Shown piece after piece: positions 39,639-53,500 of a stretch of 64,000 bases of DNA (within the stretch, counting starts at the first letter, position 1; the number at the start of each line of letters is the position of its first letter). The stretch is taken from the NCBI RefSeq assembly GCF_020184175.1, contig NC_065530.1:65573260-65637259 (forward strand), in the 5' to 3' direction. Both the position numbers and the translations under genes were made by a program. Under the pieces are notes generated by a model, which was not told where the DNA came from, did no database searches, and saw nothing but the letters and a program-made list of their open reading frames with translations. The DNA comes from Aphis gossypii. Taxonomy: Eukaryota > Arthropoda > Insecta > Hemiptera > Aphididae.

Positions 39639-41998
39639 GTATATACTCATTTAAACTTTAAAGTAAACTATAAATGTATATACTATATGTGCACATTGTG
39701 TATTGCAAGTATTGAATTCTGTTAATACAAACTCAATTTTGAACTTAATAAATGAGTAACATTAACTAAGTACTTATTATCCTTATCTAATTATAAATTA
39801 TGGATGTTTAATTAATCTTTAATTTTACAAATATTTATTATTTATAATTAATAAGTTTTCTTCGAAAAAATGTATAAAACCCCTGCGAGATAAACATTTT
39901 AATGTTTTCTAAATTTTTTTATATTATAAAATTAAAACAGTCGTATTTGTTCTAGTTTTAAGTGACCAGCACTTTGGTTTAATGATGTTTCACAGACTAC
40001 CAAAACCTGATATTCATTTTAGAAATTTGATTTTTTAATATGCACATTTTCCCTTGAATTTGTAGAAAAATGTTGATTAAAATTATTTGTGGTATGACGT
40101 ATTATAAGCTTTGTATGAAAGAAACACGTCATATAAAATATTAAAAAATAACATGTTTTGCACAGTAATTGTAATACCCACTGTATAAATATTATATCTA
40201 ACCTGCTGTAGTTGCATTCATTATAATACGCAATATATATGATTTACAATTTTAAAAAAACATTCAACTTAACAATCATAAGATTTTTGTTTAATATCTA
40301 GAAACACAAATTATTATTATTATTTTTTTAATCATAAATATTAAAATTAAAATAAATATAAAATTGTCTTTATATTGTATTACATTTTAAAACATTCTGA
40401 CCTAGCAAAAACATTTTATTGAAATGTAAAAAAATTAAATTAAAAAAAAATTGAAAATTCCAATTGTCTATCAATAATTAGGAGTCGAAATATTTTGAAA
40501 ATTTTTTAAAAATTATATCATGTATATGAATATGATTATACAAACATTTTGTTAAAGTTTCAAGTATCTTTGGTTATTAATTATTATTTTTTTTTTTTTT
40601 AATTTTAACAAAAAATAAAAAATCGTCTAAGAAAAAATAGTTATTATATGTGTGAATATCTAATGTCAAAAAAAATTGAGCTTCAAACTAAGTATCACAA
40701 AAAAAAACGACGGAGCCCTCATCATAGCTTAACCTTGTACTAAATTTTCTAACATATATGCCTAGAGATAATTATTTTATAGGAATTTTATAAAAAAAAT
40801 ATTGAAAAACTCAAAATATATTAAAAAGAACTACTGCTAAAATAATCTCAATTAAGTAATACACATAATTAAATAATAATTAAAATAAATAATGACCATA
40901 GATCAAAATATTAAAATATAGTATTATAAGCATACTCACCAAAAATTAAATTTACCAACGCGTTATATCAAAGTTAAACAAATTAACTATTCATAAATTA
41001 AATTATTTATAAATTTTGTAAACAAATTATTTCCGCTTTTAATATCGTAAAAGTTAATTTATACTATAAGTAACTTATTAAAATAAAATATACTTATAAC
41101 GTAATTTAGACAGAAATGCATAAAATAAATACTATACAATGGTTAAATTATATACGTATCCAATATCCATAAATTTTTGTGATATAAAATTAAATAAAAA
41201 AGAATTTATTAATATTTTTTACTGCATACATATATTAGACAAACCACACTCATTACAATAGATATATCATTTGAAGTTGAGTATAGTAAGTTAAAAGCTT
41301 AAACTGTATTAATTTATTAATTTCAGACATTTTATTATATTTATTTAACTTATGTAATTAAAATTTAAAAAAAAAAGTCATCAATATTATTAGAAAATTG
41401 AGAACAAACTTCAAAACAACTAAATTCCGTTTTGAACAACGATAAGTATTTACAATGGAAATTATTGTACATAAACCATAATAATAGTTTGAATTAAATT
41501 AAATAACAATATATTATAAATAAAAAAATGATGATAATTATTAAATACTATATAGTACTATGAAATAATTTAGATTTTATAAATTGTTGGATATCCCAGT
41601 ATCAGGATACTGATTGTAGGTATTTATATTTTGATTAATTACTAGATCGAATTAAAATTATTAACGAACTACTTATGCATAAAATATTTCAACAAAGATT
41701 TCAGTATTTTACAAATAATTATTTAAAAAATATTAAAAATAAGTAGATGTATAAATATAGATAAGCATAAAACAATAATATTCAAAATAATCTTGATAAT
41801 ACAATTAAATAATTTAATAGTTAAAAACTATAAGAGCTGAGAAAATTCAATTATCTAAATTTTCTAAATCATCCTAACAATTCGAAATGCCCAAATTGTT
41901 CGGTTGATCTTTAGTTATCTTGAATGTCCTTAAAATCCTAAATTTCCAATAAAATCGAATCCAGACACTCAGAATTAGACTCAAAGGTTATTATTGTT
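39639..41998. other. AT-rich intergenic DNA
   Basis: No gene seen. The stretch around 40430-40740 (poly-T, poly-A, tcaagtatctttggt) has the texture of an old dispersed repeat but shows no ends. It contains the probable 3' UTR of the - strand PPxY membrane protein gene, whose stop is at 41999. Confidence 0.4.
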
Positions 41999-42388
41999 TC
42001 ATTGAATTTCAGTTGGATGTTGATCACTGTCCAAAGTTATAGTCACGCTGGGAATATTTTGGATCGTTGTTCTATGCGATGACGTGTAATTATCTGGGGT
42101 CTGATTGGGTGTGGTTGTAGCCTTGGTCGTAGCCGGTCTTCCACTGTGAACATTTGGCATAGTGTCGTTGTACTGATACTCGACACTGAACACAGCGGGT
42201 ACTGTCGACTGACCATTGCTGGTATACCCGCTGCTAGTTGAAGGCAACCACGATTGTGGTTGATAATAATGGTCGTTTCGCGTCGCTTCTTCGTACGTCG
42301 GCGGTGGGGTTGGGCTATTCGGGTACGGAATGTCAGGAGTTTTTAAAACTTGTTGATTGTTATTAGAGTTCATTGTCGAAACTTCTCC
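41999..42388 (-). CDS. Two-transmembrane PPxY protein, exon 2 (cytoplasmic-type tail)
   Basis: This last coding exon gives residues 82-210 and the stop. It opens at a ttttttag acceptor and is in phase 0 with the donor at 47781, so the joined frame is continuous. The tail is rich in Pro, Ser, Thr and Asn and has no hydrophobic segment. Its main feature is SPTPPPTYEEA at residues 107-117: PPTY is a PPxY motif, which in other proteins binds WW domains of Nedd4-type ubiquitin ligases. A short form starting at the internal Met (42373) is possible. Base composition is clearly higher in GC than the flanks. I do not recognise the family. Confidence 0.75.
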   Translation of the reverse strand, partial: GEVSTMNSNNNQQVLKTPDIPYPNSPTPPPTYEEATRNDHYYQPQSWLPSTSSGYTSNGQSTVPAVFSVEYQYNDTMPNVHSGRPATTKATTTPNQTPDNYTSSHRTTIQNIPSVTITLDSDQHPTEIQ

Positions 42389-45300
42389 CTAAAAAATAAT
42401 AATATATTTAATAGAAGCAAATAGATATATATATAATATAAAAATTTGGAGAACATGCTTTTGTTATATAGTAAGTTTTGAGAGTATGTAGTCATTGAAT
42501 AAGTCACTGTAATCGCAGAAACGTATTTAGATTCTTAACACACTAGGTATACTACCCATACTCCTCTCCCTTTAAAAATGTGATACTTATCTATTTAGAT
42601 CAAATCTTCTGGTTTTATAATCATAAAAACGTTTTATAATTTAAGAACTTAATAAAAATAATAAGTATATTTTTAAAATTTGATTTTATAGCTAATTTTC
42701 TAAAAGCTACACTTCTTAATTTTATTATTTTTCCATTCATTTAATATGCAATTATTCATATAATATTATAAGATTATCATATCTTATCAACCAAGTCCAA
42801 AATAATAAATGCAATAATCAACAGCTATAAACTATATTATTATATTTTAAAATATCTAAATAATAACTAACTAGGTATAAATAATATCCATAAAATTATC
42901 CAAACCTAACCTAATACGATTTTCGAGCAATAGTATTTACTACTGATTTAGTTGTATCATATCAATATATCATTTTATGTTATTCTTATTATATCATAAC
43001 ATAATAATAAATAAAAATTTTATTTTAAAAGAATATTTTCTAATACAACTATTATTGCGCAAACTAAATTTGAATTTAATTATTATAATTATTGAATCAA
43101 TAATTTTCAGTTTAAAAATATAATAAGAAACAAAAGAATCAACATGTGCGCATATCATTGAACCACTAATTAATAATTATACATTACTCTGCTAAAAAAA
43201 ACTAAGAAATTCCATTAAGTTTCATCCCATCACATACGAAGTGTTGCTTAACATTAACATATTATTATGTAGGTATACAGGGTTATTAGTTTAAATATCT
43301 ATGAATTGCTAAAGTTCCTTCATTGGAAGATCTCTTCATTTAAGTATAACATACTACATTCACAAACTAAGTACCTACAACACTTACATTTATTGTAAAA
43401 ATATATTTCTATAGGTTATGTAAAAAAATGAATACTGAAAAGATATTATAGATAAGTTTTCTTAGTAATTTTAAATTTTCATGTTTTTACAAAACTAGAA
43501 AGACTTGTGAAATTTGGAATATTGTAATTTAAAAAACAAGCTATTGTGTTCAAAATTACTATATATTATATAAATATGTGGTAAATGATTGTTGCATGCT
43601 ATACCATTATAATAATATATGAAATAATGTAAACGTAGACTTAATACTAATAACAAAAATAATGTACATTTTAAAATTGGTCAATTTTATTATACCAATC
43701 AATATTATAAAAAAGTTAACAACAACATCTACAATAGATGGAGAGACCACAATGAGAAATTAAAATCACATTCATGAATAATTGTGCACATAATTATTGT
43801 ATGTAACAGCTATAAAAAGAAATAATTGTTCGAAAAACATTATAATTAAAAAACTAATTTAAAGGCTATTCAATTAATTTGTTATAAAGATTATTTTTAC
43901 ATACCTACTTAAATACGCCGTGATAACATACTAACCAAATTTTACAAGTCCTATAGTCTATAATAAAATTATAATAAGAAAAGTTTTATAATTAAAATCA
44001 TAAAACAAAACTGTAAATAATTTCTTTAAAACTTTGGACTTAATCATACTAATACCATAATGTAAGTATAAAGTCCTAACATATTATTATGTTAAGAAAG
44101 TCCACCTTAAATTTTTTAATAAATGGATTCAAGTTGATTTCACAATTCTTATAATGTAAATGGAAAATATTCTGTAGGGCTAATCTCTATCTCACTTCCT
44201 TAGTATCTATATTACATAATATATTAGTATTAGTATAGGTACCTATACATATATCTTATACGTTTTGCGTTTTACATAATTAAACATAGTATTACAATTC
44301 CTTGACTCGGAATTCAATACCGGTGTGGTGAGGTACAGCTAGGGATACTCCACAAAATGTTGATCTACTATTCCGCTCAGCTAAACTTTATATAAATTAT
44401 AATAACTCATAAACTACTATTCTGAATTTCGATTTTTGTATCGAAATACTCCAAAAAAAATCTACTTCAAAGTATGAAATTAAAAATTTATGTTATCATT
44501 CAAAAAAATTTCAAAAATATTATTGTTATTTTATTTAAAACTGGAAATAATTTTAAAAAAAAGTTTATAAATACTTTAATAATAGATTTTAAAATAATGA
44601 GTGATGTTCAATAAAAAAGTTACCCAGCATATTGTATAAGTAATGCCTAAACATTACCAAAATATTATAATTACCCCCAAATTATTTCACTTTATAAGTA
44701 TTATCTATAAAATAATAATATGTAATATTATATTTTTGATGTTTAACAATATTATATATACCTACCTAATAATAAGTATATTAAATATATTTGAAATAAA
44801 TTAATTCAACATAGGCACGTATTATAATGATTTTAAATTAAGCAATAATAATAATAATTATACATTTACACAATTAATCTATCTTTAAAATTAGAAAATA
44901 TACTGAAACACTCTTCTCGAAGTTTTGATAGCAATTTATTGTCGAATAATTCGACTCAAATTCAATATAAAAATGTACCTATTTGCACTTGCTGTTTACA
45001 CAAAATAGTGGTCCGTTTACCTTTAACAACCAAGGAATGCCTGATTTTTAACAACTAACAGTAGAATAAGTTTTTTTACTATTATCACCAAAACATTTTG
45101 TATTTAACAGAAATGTTATGATTCACTTTTTTAACAATTTTAGTATACTAGTATACTTATATACATTAATAGGCTCGTAATATATTTTGCATACCTATGA
45201 AAAATTCCTACATGCGCTTATATATTAGTGTGCTACGTCAATGTGACGTATTATCACATTTATAATGACTATTTTTATACTTTAGTGGGTGTATAACTAA

Positions 45301-47780
45301 ATCAATTGGATTCAATATAAAATAGCTATGCTTTTATATCATTAAAATTAAATTAAAAAGCTGGAAACAATTAATAAAGACTAAAGAGTATAATATAATA
45401 TATTGTTATGTTATTCATTTTGTTATTATAAACAGCGACCTCCGCGCAATCTCATAATTATTTTTATTATTTATTTGATTGGCCACATATAGGTATAAAT
45501 AATTATTATAATTACAAATTATAGTTATAATAATATTATAGGCATAGTTCAAAAATGAACTCTGTATAACTGTAGGTACCTATATGTATAATATAACTAT
45601 TAGTTATAATGCTATGTATATTATACCTCACAAAAAGCCTAAATTGCCCATACGAATTTAAATTTGGAATCAACAATATATGATCGTAAAATTTATCTAA
45701 TCACAAGCTGCAATAAAATAAAGTTACAGTAATTTTGATTTTTCAAAAAAAAAATAACACGTAATAACGGCTGTGTAAGTCAAATATGCTTTTACAAACA
45801 CGACTTGTGTAAACCGTTAGTATTCTGCGGTAGGTTCAAGTGTACACGATTTAAGACAATGTAATGGTAAAAAACAAAATTTACAAACTATACAATATCG
45901 AGAAAACAACGATTCTTTCGAAAATGTGTCAAAGTATTGTAAGCGAACAGTATTACCAACTTATGGTCACTTCTACTAAAATAATAAAATCATCATTCAA
46001 TGACATAATATTTTTATATATTTTTATAAAACTCTAATGAAGTTTATAACAATTTATAACGTTTGCAATTAGTACAATGTCCATCAATGAATATTATTTA
46101 TACTTGAAAATTGAAAATATGAAACATTACTATATACCTACGTACGAATTTAAAAACTTACTCGTATTTAAAACTACGTAATGTTACATCGTTTCAACTA
46201 TATCTATGGAAAATTAAGAAAATTAAAAACTTAATAATAAAATAAGTTTAAATAATTACTAATTAGATAAATACAACTACGACATCGTAAATTTTATTTC
46301 CCAATAGTTAGGATCAATCGTATATTTCCTTAATCGTATAAGTCTAACCACATTTATATTTCAAGAGCCTAACCTACTATATTTAATTTCAAATTGACCT
46401 AACCTAACCTATCTGATAAAATTGATATACCCGTAGTAGTATTATAGTATCAATACCTTTTCTATCATCTTTCACGGTTTTATGTGTAATAATTTACCTG
46501 AATACTTACATAACTTTCACTACTAATAATTAACAAAATACACCGTAAGTATGAGAATATTATATTATATAAATGTATGTGTTTACGAGTAATTATATTG
46601 TAGTTTTAGTAGTTTTTCAAAGAAAAATTATTTCTTTTAATTGTGTTTTTGTTACAAACGATTAATTTAAGATTGATTGAACAGATATATTTTGAAAAAT
46701 ACGAGGAAAAATATATAGGCAACAGCAAAGTCATTCACGTAAATTTAATATCAAACGCTAAAACCTTTTTTGAGTTAAGAAGTGCATCAAAAATCTGCTC
46801 CAAAAATTAACTTTCGTAATATCTATAGGCTCATAAATATAATATGAACTAATTATAACCAAACATTTTAGTGCAATAATGTCTAATTATAACGTAATAT
46901 AAAATTTTTTCACATCAAAATAAATCGTATAAATCTAATATAACTTTACTGTTCCAGTCATACACGATAAACGTAGTATTATAATATACGGCGTTCTTAT
47001 GAATTTAAAACAAAACATAAGAAGAACAAAAGTTCTTCGTTATATAGATGTGTTTCTAGCTCATTATTTTAATTTATTAAATGATACTGTGCTTAAGATA
47101 AGACACTTAAGCTAGTATATATTATAATTGATAATGATTTTTTGATGGAATGAGACAATAATTGTTAATTGTTATACGCCTAGTTACTATAAACAAATTA
47201 AAAATTCGTAAATGTAACACATTAAATGTTTTAAACGTGTTACAGTTGATTTTTTTGGTTTTTGTAATACTTTTTACTATGATTTAAATTTTTTTTTTTT
47301 AACATGCAATCTATAATTCAAAACAAATTTCTGAAGTATAATTTTGATAAGTTGGAAGGACAAAATTTATTGTGCTAATGGAAAATTAAGTTTGATAAAT
47401 TCTTACTCTAAAAAAAAAAACAAAAAAAACGTCCAATGCTCCCCTAGCCTTATTAACATGATGACTTAGATACTGCAGGCTACAGCACTGGACTAAATTA
47501 AATCCAGATATATAAACTACAATTTAAGGTATGATATTGTTTTATCGTATAATGTGCTGCACGCTATAATACAGTGTGTAGTGAGAGATAAACAAAAACA
47601 AGTAACGTCCTATCGTACAAATGCAGTATATTATGTGTTATTATATATGATACAAATACCCTTGAAATACTTCGCATAATATTACGTACAGTTTAGCCAG
47701 TTTACTACATACGGTTTCGGCCAGAGCTGACACACAATATGATGTTAAAACACGTATTACCCATGTTTAATCATACTTAC
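42389..47780 (-). other. 5.4-kb intron of the PPxY membrane protein gene
   Basis: GT-AG intron with gtaagt donor (47780) and ttttttag acceptor (42389). Interior is AT-rich. A patch near 44300-44390 with more GC (tcaataccggtgtggtgagg) may be an old repeat fragment. No internal exon seen. Confidence 0.6.
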
Positions 47781-48023
47781 GGTTTGATTCGAAGCAATTA
47801 CGTTGGTGCTGAACTTCAGAACGAGAACGGTCGTGTAGTAGACGGCCGGCAACAGCACTAACGTGACGATGATCAGCGGCACGACATGTACTGAAAACTT
47901 GGAGAAATGAAACACCGATAACAGGACTAGTAGAACGATTATGAAGGCGATTATGTATTTCTTCAGGTGGTTAATCACAGACAACAATTCGTCAATGTTA
48001 CCGCGATAAACTGCGTCAACCAT
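47781..48023 (-). CDS. Two-transmembrane PPxY protein, exon 1 (membrane part)
   Basis: This exon encodes residues 1-81. The ATG at 48023 sits in a strong GCCATGG context and follows a ttattatag acceptor by 10 bases, so the first exon is non-coding. After a short charged N-terminus (MVDAVYRGNIDELLS) come two hydrophobic helices at about residues 23-40 and 46-70, separated by a short SKFSVHV turn, giving a hairpin with both ends on the same side. The exon ends at NQT with a consensus gtaagt donor in phase 0, joined to the PPxY tail. Total protein 210 residues. The arrangement suggests a membrane adaptor that recruits WW-domain ligases; that is inference from the motif only. Confidence 0.75.
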
Positions 48024-48624
48024 GGCAGCGGTTCTATAATAAAGGACAAAAAAATACATACATAATAATATATTATAAGCACAATAATATTCTATTTTAT
48101 ACTGCAGGTACGGTGGATATAAAATGGATCAATACAATTTATTTCAATAAAAAATAATTTGACGGCCACGTCGTATGACGATATAATATGTTACTGTACT
48201 TATATTATCATAACAATACTAAATGTATAAAATAATATTTTAATTTTTAACGAAACAAAGTATTGTGCTAGCTGTGCGAAAAATTGCTAAGTGTAATCAA
48301 CCAAATATAAATCATTTTTTTACAACATCATATTAATTATAATTATAATGCGTTTACTTTCTTTTTATTATTATTATTATTATTCTACTGGCTATATAGA
48401 ACGTTATCGAAAGCGGCGCGCCCATGAACGACTGGTATTGTCTTTATACTATACTTTTTTAAATATTATTTTATTGAGTAAAAATGACGTTAAATGTAGT
48501 TCTCGTATTATTATTTATTTTTAAATACTGATACAGAGATCTGTTATACCTATTTTACTTTGCTCGCCTCGATGATGTAGAATTAAAAAAAAATTTAAAA
48601 TCTAAGATGATAAATCATAGCAAT

Positions 48625-48933
48625 CGAAAAACGATTCCGGATTGAGCAGTTCAAGCAATGCCACTAGCAGGTGACATTTCTTCAAACATTTTCGACGGTC
48701 ATCTGTAATTTTTTTCCTATTTTTTGAGTGAAATCTAAAAGTTACAACTCCAATAATGTACCATTTAGAAAAAAATTGTTCTCCTTAAATATGCTGAAGT
48801 ACATGAAATAATTTATCAACACTTCTTCTATTCGAAAAAAAGTGTTCACGAAAAGATACAATAGGAACCTATATCAAGGAATAATAATAAAAAAAATCAC
48901 TAACTAGCATTCTTTGCTTCACTCAGAATCTAT
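48625..48933. mobile_element. Degenerate transposon-like repeat, same family as 31075-31978
   Basis: Left end cgaaaaacgattccggattg and right end cttcactcagaatctatgg are the reversed counterparts of the ends of the 31075-31978 repeat (tctgagcggag and aatgtttttcg). This copy is shorter (about 0.3 kb) and in opposite orientation. No coding content. Confidence 0.5.
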
Positions 48934-49612
48934 GGAAATATAGAACCGCAAACGTCAGTAAATATTTGCACTGTAGTATATAGATAAACAGATAATACAA
49001 TATATATTATATTATTATAGAGAGTGGAACATTTAATTTTCTATATAATAAACGTCGTCTCACACCAGTGTCAATAGCAATTGCATCATTATTATTATTA
49101 TCATCATTATATATAGATACATTTAACAATATATATTATAAGACATTTGATAATATTATATTACTATTAAAATTATAGTCGTAATGAAAATTAATAGTAT
49201 AATCATTTTATATACGTATACTATGCATGTATCAGTATAAGAAATGATTCATAAAAAAAAAATGTAATTTTTACTGATTCCGTTATTGGGTATAATTCAT
49301 TTAAATCGATTAAAACGGTTATCAAGCGCGTACATGTCTGTACAGTTACACTTAGTCCTTAGTCACAGTAATCTATTAAGTCTATTTAACCTAATAATTA
49401 ATTGACTGGCTTCCTATAGGTAGGTAGGTACATATTATTATATATACTAAACGCTGGTACCTATTTACCTACATTATTATTATTTAATTTATTTAACAGT
49501 TCCTATATAGGTATAGACGGAATATCTAGATACAAAACGAATGCTCTCGGGAATCGAAGAGTGATAAAATTTAGGAAAAAATAGTAATCATAAATTATAT
49601 GGATATACTTAC

Positions 49613-49725
49613 CATTGTAACCGAGATAAATTAATAACACGTATATATGTACGTTGTGTGCTCGCGAACGGAACAATATAGAAGAGTATAGGATTGAAAC
49701 CCACAAACGCGCGAATGTCTGTGTA
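49613..49725 (-). other. Candidate non-coding first exon of the PPxY membrane protein gene
   Basis: Read on the - strand, a CpG-bearing stretch (acattcgcgcgtttgtgggt onward) ends at a strong donor ACAATG|gtaagt. It would splice to the acceptor 10 bases before the ATG of the membrane protein. The frame across the junction is not open, so it is a leader. The join places an upstream ATG at the exon end. The 5' limit is approximate. Confidence 0.5.
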
Positions 49726-49754
49726 GTGTGTTTACATGTACCTATATAAAGCAA

Positions 49755-52300
49755 TATAATAATGATAACTCCTATTTAGTAGTGTTACAATAATATGTTT
49801 AAAATAATGTTCAAATAGATATTATAATAATGACTAACGAGGATTCGAATTTAATACGTTCGCGTTAATCGTCCATCGTTAAGTCTCATTTACCAATCTT
49901 GTAGTTAAATAATAAGTCAAGCCTTATTATGTTTATAATATTGTTATTAAAATATACACACACATACGTATTTAAATACATATACGCGTACATACATGCA
50001 TACAATACTCGACTTCCACTGTTTACCAGTTGATAAAAGTATTTTATACCTATATTTACTTGGCAGATACTATTGTAAAATGGCGACGAAAAAGTTAGGT
50101 ACTCCAGATAATAACAGACAATAACTACGGCGAATTATAATTGTTGTAACACTAACTGTTTGTAAAGAACATTACACAACCGTTGTATAGGGTGTTCGTC
50201 GTTGTCGAATTATTTGTGTTAATATAAAGTATAATTGTGTCTATTAAATACAACGGTTGAGACACCCATGGTACTCACTCTGTGCAAAATACATAACATC
50301 GAGAAGTAGGTATTCTTCTTATAAAAAAATCAAATATATATATCATTTGTTTCAATATCAACACGCGGTCGGATTAGCTGGGTATTGATGACAGACACTA
50401 CGTTGAAACATGCAAACTATAAAATCAAACATTGCATAATAAAGATAAAAAGAAATCGACTTTGGAAGTTTTTCGAAAAAAAAAATGTACGTAGGCCTCG
50501 TTAAACGAGTTTTAATAACTATCCAGTCGCACAAAGTATAATATACATATATTATAATATTATATGGATCATAGATATTGAACCTACTGCGAAACGATTG
50601 CTGACGCCTAAATCCAAACTGTAACCCAATAACACTCCTATTGCACAATATCCATATAAAACTATAAAAATATATTTAATTTATACTGTTAAAAAAAAAC
50701 ACGATTTTATAATATTATTATAGAGCTAATAGTAAATACTATAAAGTATAAATAAATGCAGGGTTACACGGTATGGTTTAAAATTTTAATTAGAAATTAC
50801 AAGAAAAAAACAAATTTAAGAAGTACCTACCTATAACTTATGGTTAAAAAATTATACGAAGTTATAAAAAACTTAGGTTTCAATTCATTCAATAGAAATA
50901 ATAAATATATATATAAATTATACATAATATCTAAAATAAAATATAATATGTAGGTACCACATAAGTCTTTCATTTATTAATTTTAGTAAAAGTACTATTA
51001 TACTATTGTCTATTATAGACTAAGTATATAGTAACTTGTCGTAGGTATACCTATATTTACTACGGACAGTCATAAACTCTGAAATTTAATCATATAAAAC
51101 CCAATGTTGCATTAGGCCTATCAACCTAACATCGAACGACAATAAAAAGTTTTAATGCAATTATATTACATGTTAAAATGTACTTGACTGAAATTAAATA
51201 CGTGAAAATTAATTTTATTTTATAAAGAACGTATTTGAAGTACCTATTTGATAATGATGAAATATGATAACACGCAGTAAAGACTTTTTTTATGATAAGA
51301 CACAAAAAACAAAATGTGTTTATTTACCAAGTATATAATACCCAAGCGGCAAGCAATAAATCTTGAGTTATCCAATTTAATTACAAATAATTTGACAATT
51401 ATTTATTACGTTTTTCTTCAACCTCAACATGATATTTATAGGTACTCATAAACTCATAAAATACTGTAACATGACTATATATCAGCCTATCTGTATTTAT
51501 CCGATTTATTTGAATTAATATTATAACTGTATATTATGACAGTCAATGATTTAACTGTACAAAGGTATAAGTTAAATTTTTTAGTTCTGTATTTATTTTG
51601 TTTATTTTCAGATATGAAACATTATAACATGTTAGTGTTTATAGAGAAATTTATAGATTTTACAATGATGTATTTTCTTTTTGATTATAATAATTATCAT
51701 TAACCGTTATTTATTTTTGTGGAGTGTTCTTTTTGTAGGTACCCATACACAGTATCTTTGCTAAACAATTCTAAATATGGTGGGTACTTACTAAAGAGAT
51801 TATTTTACAATTTACTTGATAATTTATAGGAATGTTTTAAAAAATTCTGACAACCGCCAAAATAAATAATAATTGAAGAAATGTCAATAACTGTGTTTTT
51901 ACTGAATTTTACTCAGAATTATTTCTCAATAATATAACGAACTAATATTTTCCGGGACAAACTTCAAGGAGTACTTCTTAAGTCTTACTTCGTTTTTTAT
52001 ATACCTATGACAAAAATTATAATATGGTATATAAAAGCGATTTATTAAAATCTTAACTAAAGCCTTCATAGTTAATAAGTGTGTGAAATCAGTAATCGCT
52101 ATTGATGTGCTATACTGACCAATTTTTATTAACTATGATTAGTTCATTACCAAGGTACAGGTCATACACCCATGCACTTCTATACGAGTACTAATATAAT
52201 ACTTACTATAGGGGTACAGTCTGGTGCAGAACTAAAAAGCTATTGTAAAGTAGGTACATGTACCTCATTTTACGAAAGATATCTACTATTAACCAAGGCA
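49755..52300. other. AT-rich intergenic DNA
   Basis: No supported gene. Dense taggtacctat-type words and TA-rich runs only; the - strand ORF at 50358-50648 has no recognisable motif. Confidence 0.4.
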
Positions 52301-52311
52301 ATCTTAGTCAG

Positions 52312-53170
52312 TTAGTTAGTCTTAGTTAGTTTTGTACTGTGCCTTGACAATGAACTGTGTTTAGGTTGCCGTGCGTTCGCTTGTGGAGTTCGCTGTTTTT
52401 TGCCGTATGATTTAACTGCGCAAGTCTGCCTTTGGTGGGTCTTGCGTACAGTAGTTACGTAGACAAAAAGGTCCCAAACTACGCAAGTCTGCCCTGGGTG
52501 GATCTTGCTACAGCGAGGTGCCGTATAGTCAAAAGGTCCCAAAACCACGCAAGTCTGCCTGGGTAGGTCTTGCTACGGTAAGGTAGGACTGAATACTGAC
52601 TGATTTTGTGCTCCACACTGGTATTTATAGGCGGCGGCGCTGTGCAATCGCTGAAGCCGCCCGCGTTTGTCTTGTGATTGGTTATTGCGGTCGTAACTAA
52701 ACCCTCCGTGGCCTGTGATTCGTTAAAACGCTTGAAACCGCGCCCACCGTGAACTGTAATTCGTTAGCGCCTGAAAATACGCAAACTCTGGCCTGTGACT
52801 CGCTATAGCGCGTGGGCGCGTCCCCGTTCCGTCATAGAACACGGGACCGGCCGTTTTGTGAATTGTGGCACCGTAGACAGCGTGACTCGGGCTCCTCCGG
52901 CGCAGAGCACGCGGGTCGCCGAACGCTTCGTCTTTGCTCACCGTGAGCCCGTATGCCGTTACTGGTGCAATGAACGTTTATGACACAGTACATAGATTCG
53001 GCCCTTTACAGTCGGTGGAAGGTTAGTAGCTCATCTGTGATCTGTACGCCTCCCGACGTCAAACGTGCCCGTTGCAGCGTTTTATTCGCGACGATCGACC
53101 AGACAGAGTGCCGACCGACTATATTCCGAATCTCATGCTGTTGTGCACCGTATTTTGACTAACGGCCCCG
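52312..53170 (-). mobile_element. Probable solo LTR or GC-rich promoter island with repeats
   Basis: A sharply bounded GC-rich block in AT-rich DNA. On the - strand it has a TATA box TATAAATA (starts 52629) and an arthropod-type initiator TCAGT with the A 29 bases downstream, the ideal spacing. Upstream lie four imperfect repeats of the type aacGAATCACAGGCCacgg, the most proximal being a true CCAAT-type aaCCAATCACA. Downstream are three hairpin-forming repeats with spacers containing GGGACCTTTT. This promoter plus transcribed-repeat layout fits a retrotransposon LTR (U3-R-U5). Terminal TG...CA and a target duplication could not be defined, so a cellular non-coding RNA promoter remains possible. 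Confidence 0.45.
52418..52578 (-). repeat. Three degenerate tandem repeats with conserved GCAAG...CTTGC hairpins
   Basis: Copies at about 52418-52450, 52480-52511 and 52545-52578. On the - strand each reads GCAAGAcCcACCcaggGCAGACTTGC, with 5-6 bp complementary ends around a conserved loop. Spacers share a GGGACCTTTT word. Confidence 0.75.
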
Positions 53171-53301
53171 TAAAGAATAATACATATATATATATGTTGA
53201 ACAGAGAATATATATATTTGTGTCTATTATAATAATTAGATAGATTATACCTAAAATCTATTTATTATGATTCCTGCTATAATTATATAATACCTATACA
53301 T

Positions 53302-53500
53302 CAGGGGTGGCCAAACTTTTTTTGATCACGATCAGCTACTAATAATATACTTCACCTTTGAAAATCGAATTCCATAGAATTTTTTTTTATTACTGAATAA
53401 ATATAATTATTAAGAAACATTTAGGGCGCGTGGCCTTAAAAATAAATTCTAATATGATCGACTTTGAAATTATCCGTAATCGACCATTTGGTCGCCCCTG
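53302..53500. mobile_element. Short hAT-like MITE (199 bp)
   Basis: Left end CAGGGGTGGCCAAAC and right end GGTCGCCCCTG are inverted repeats of the widespread hAT CAGGGG type; inner matches (gatcacgatc / gatcgac) extend them. The flanking 8 bases do not match, so the target duplication has decayed or the element was altered. Confidence 0.65.

Noticed and set aside
45755..45830. Apparent palindrome around taacggctgtg ... accgtta
   Set aside because: Arms match only at their ends; too weak to call.
52795..53162. Short ORFs in the GC-rich island
   Set aside because: No domains and overlapping on both strands; consistent with low stop frequency in GC-rich DNA.
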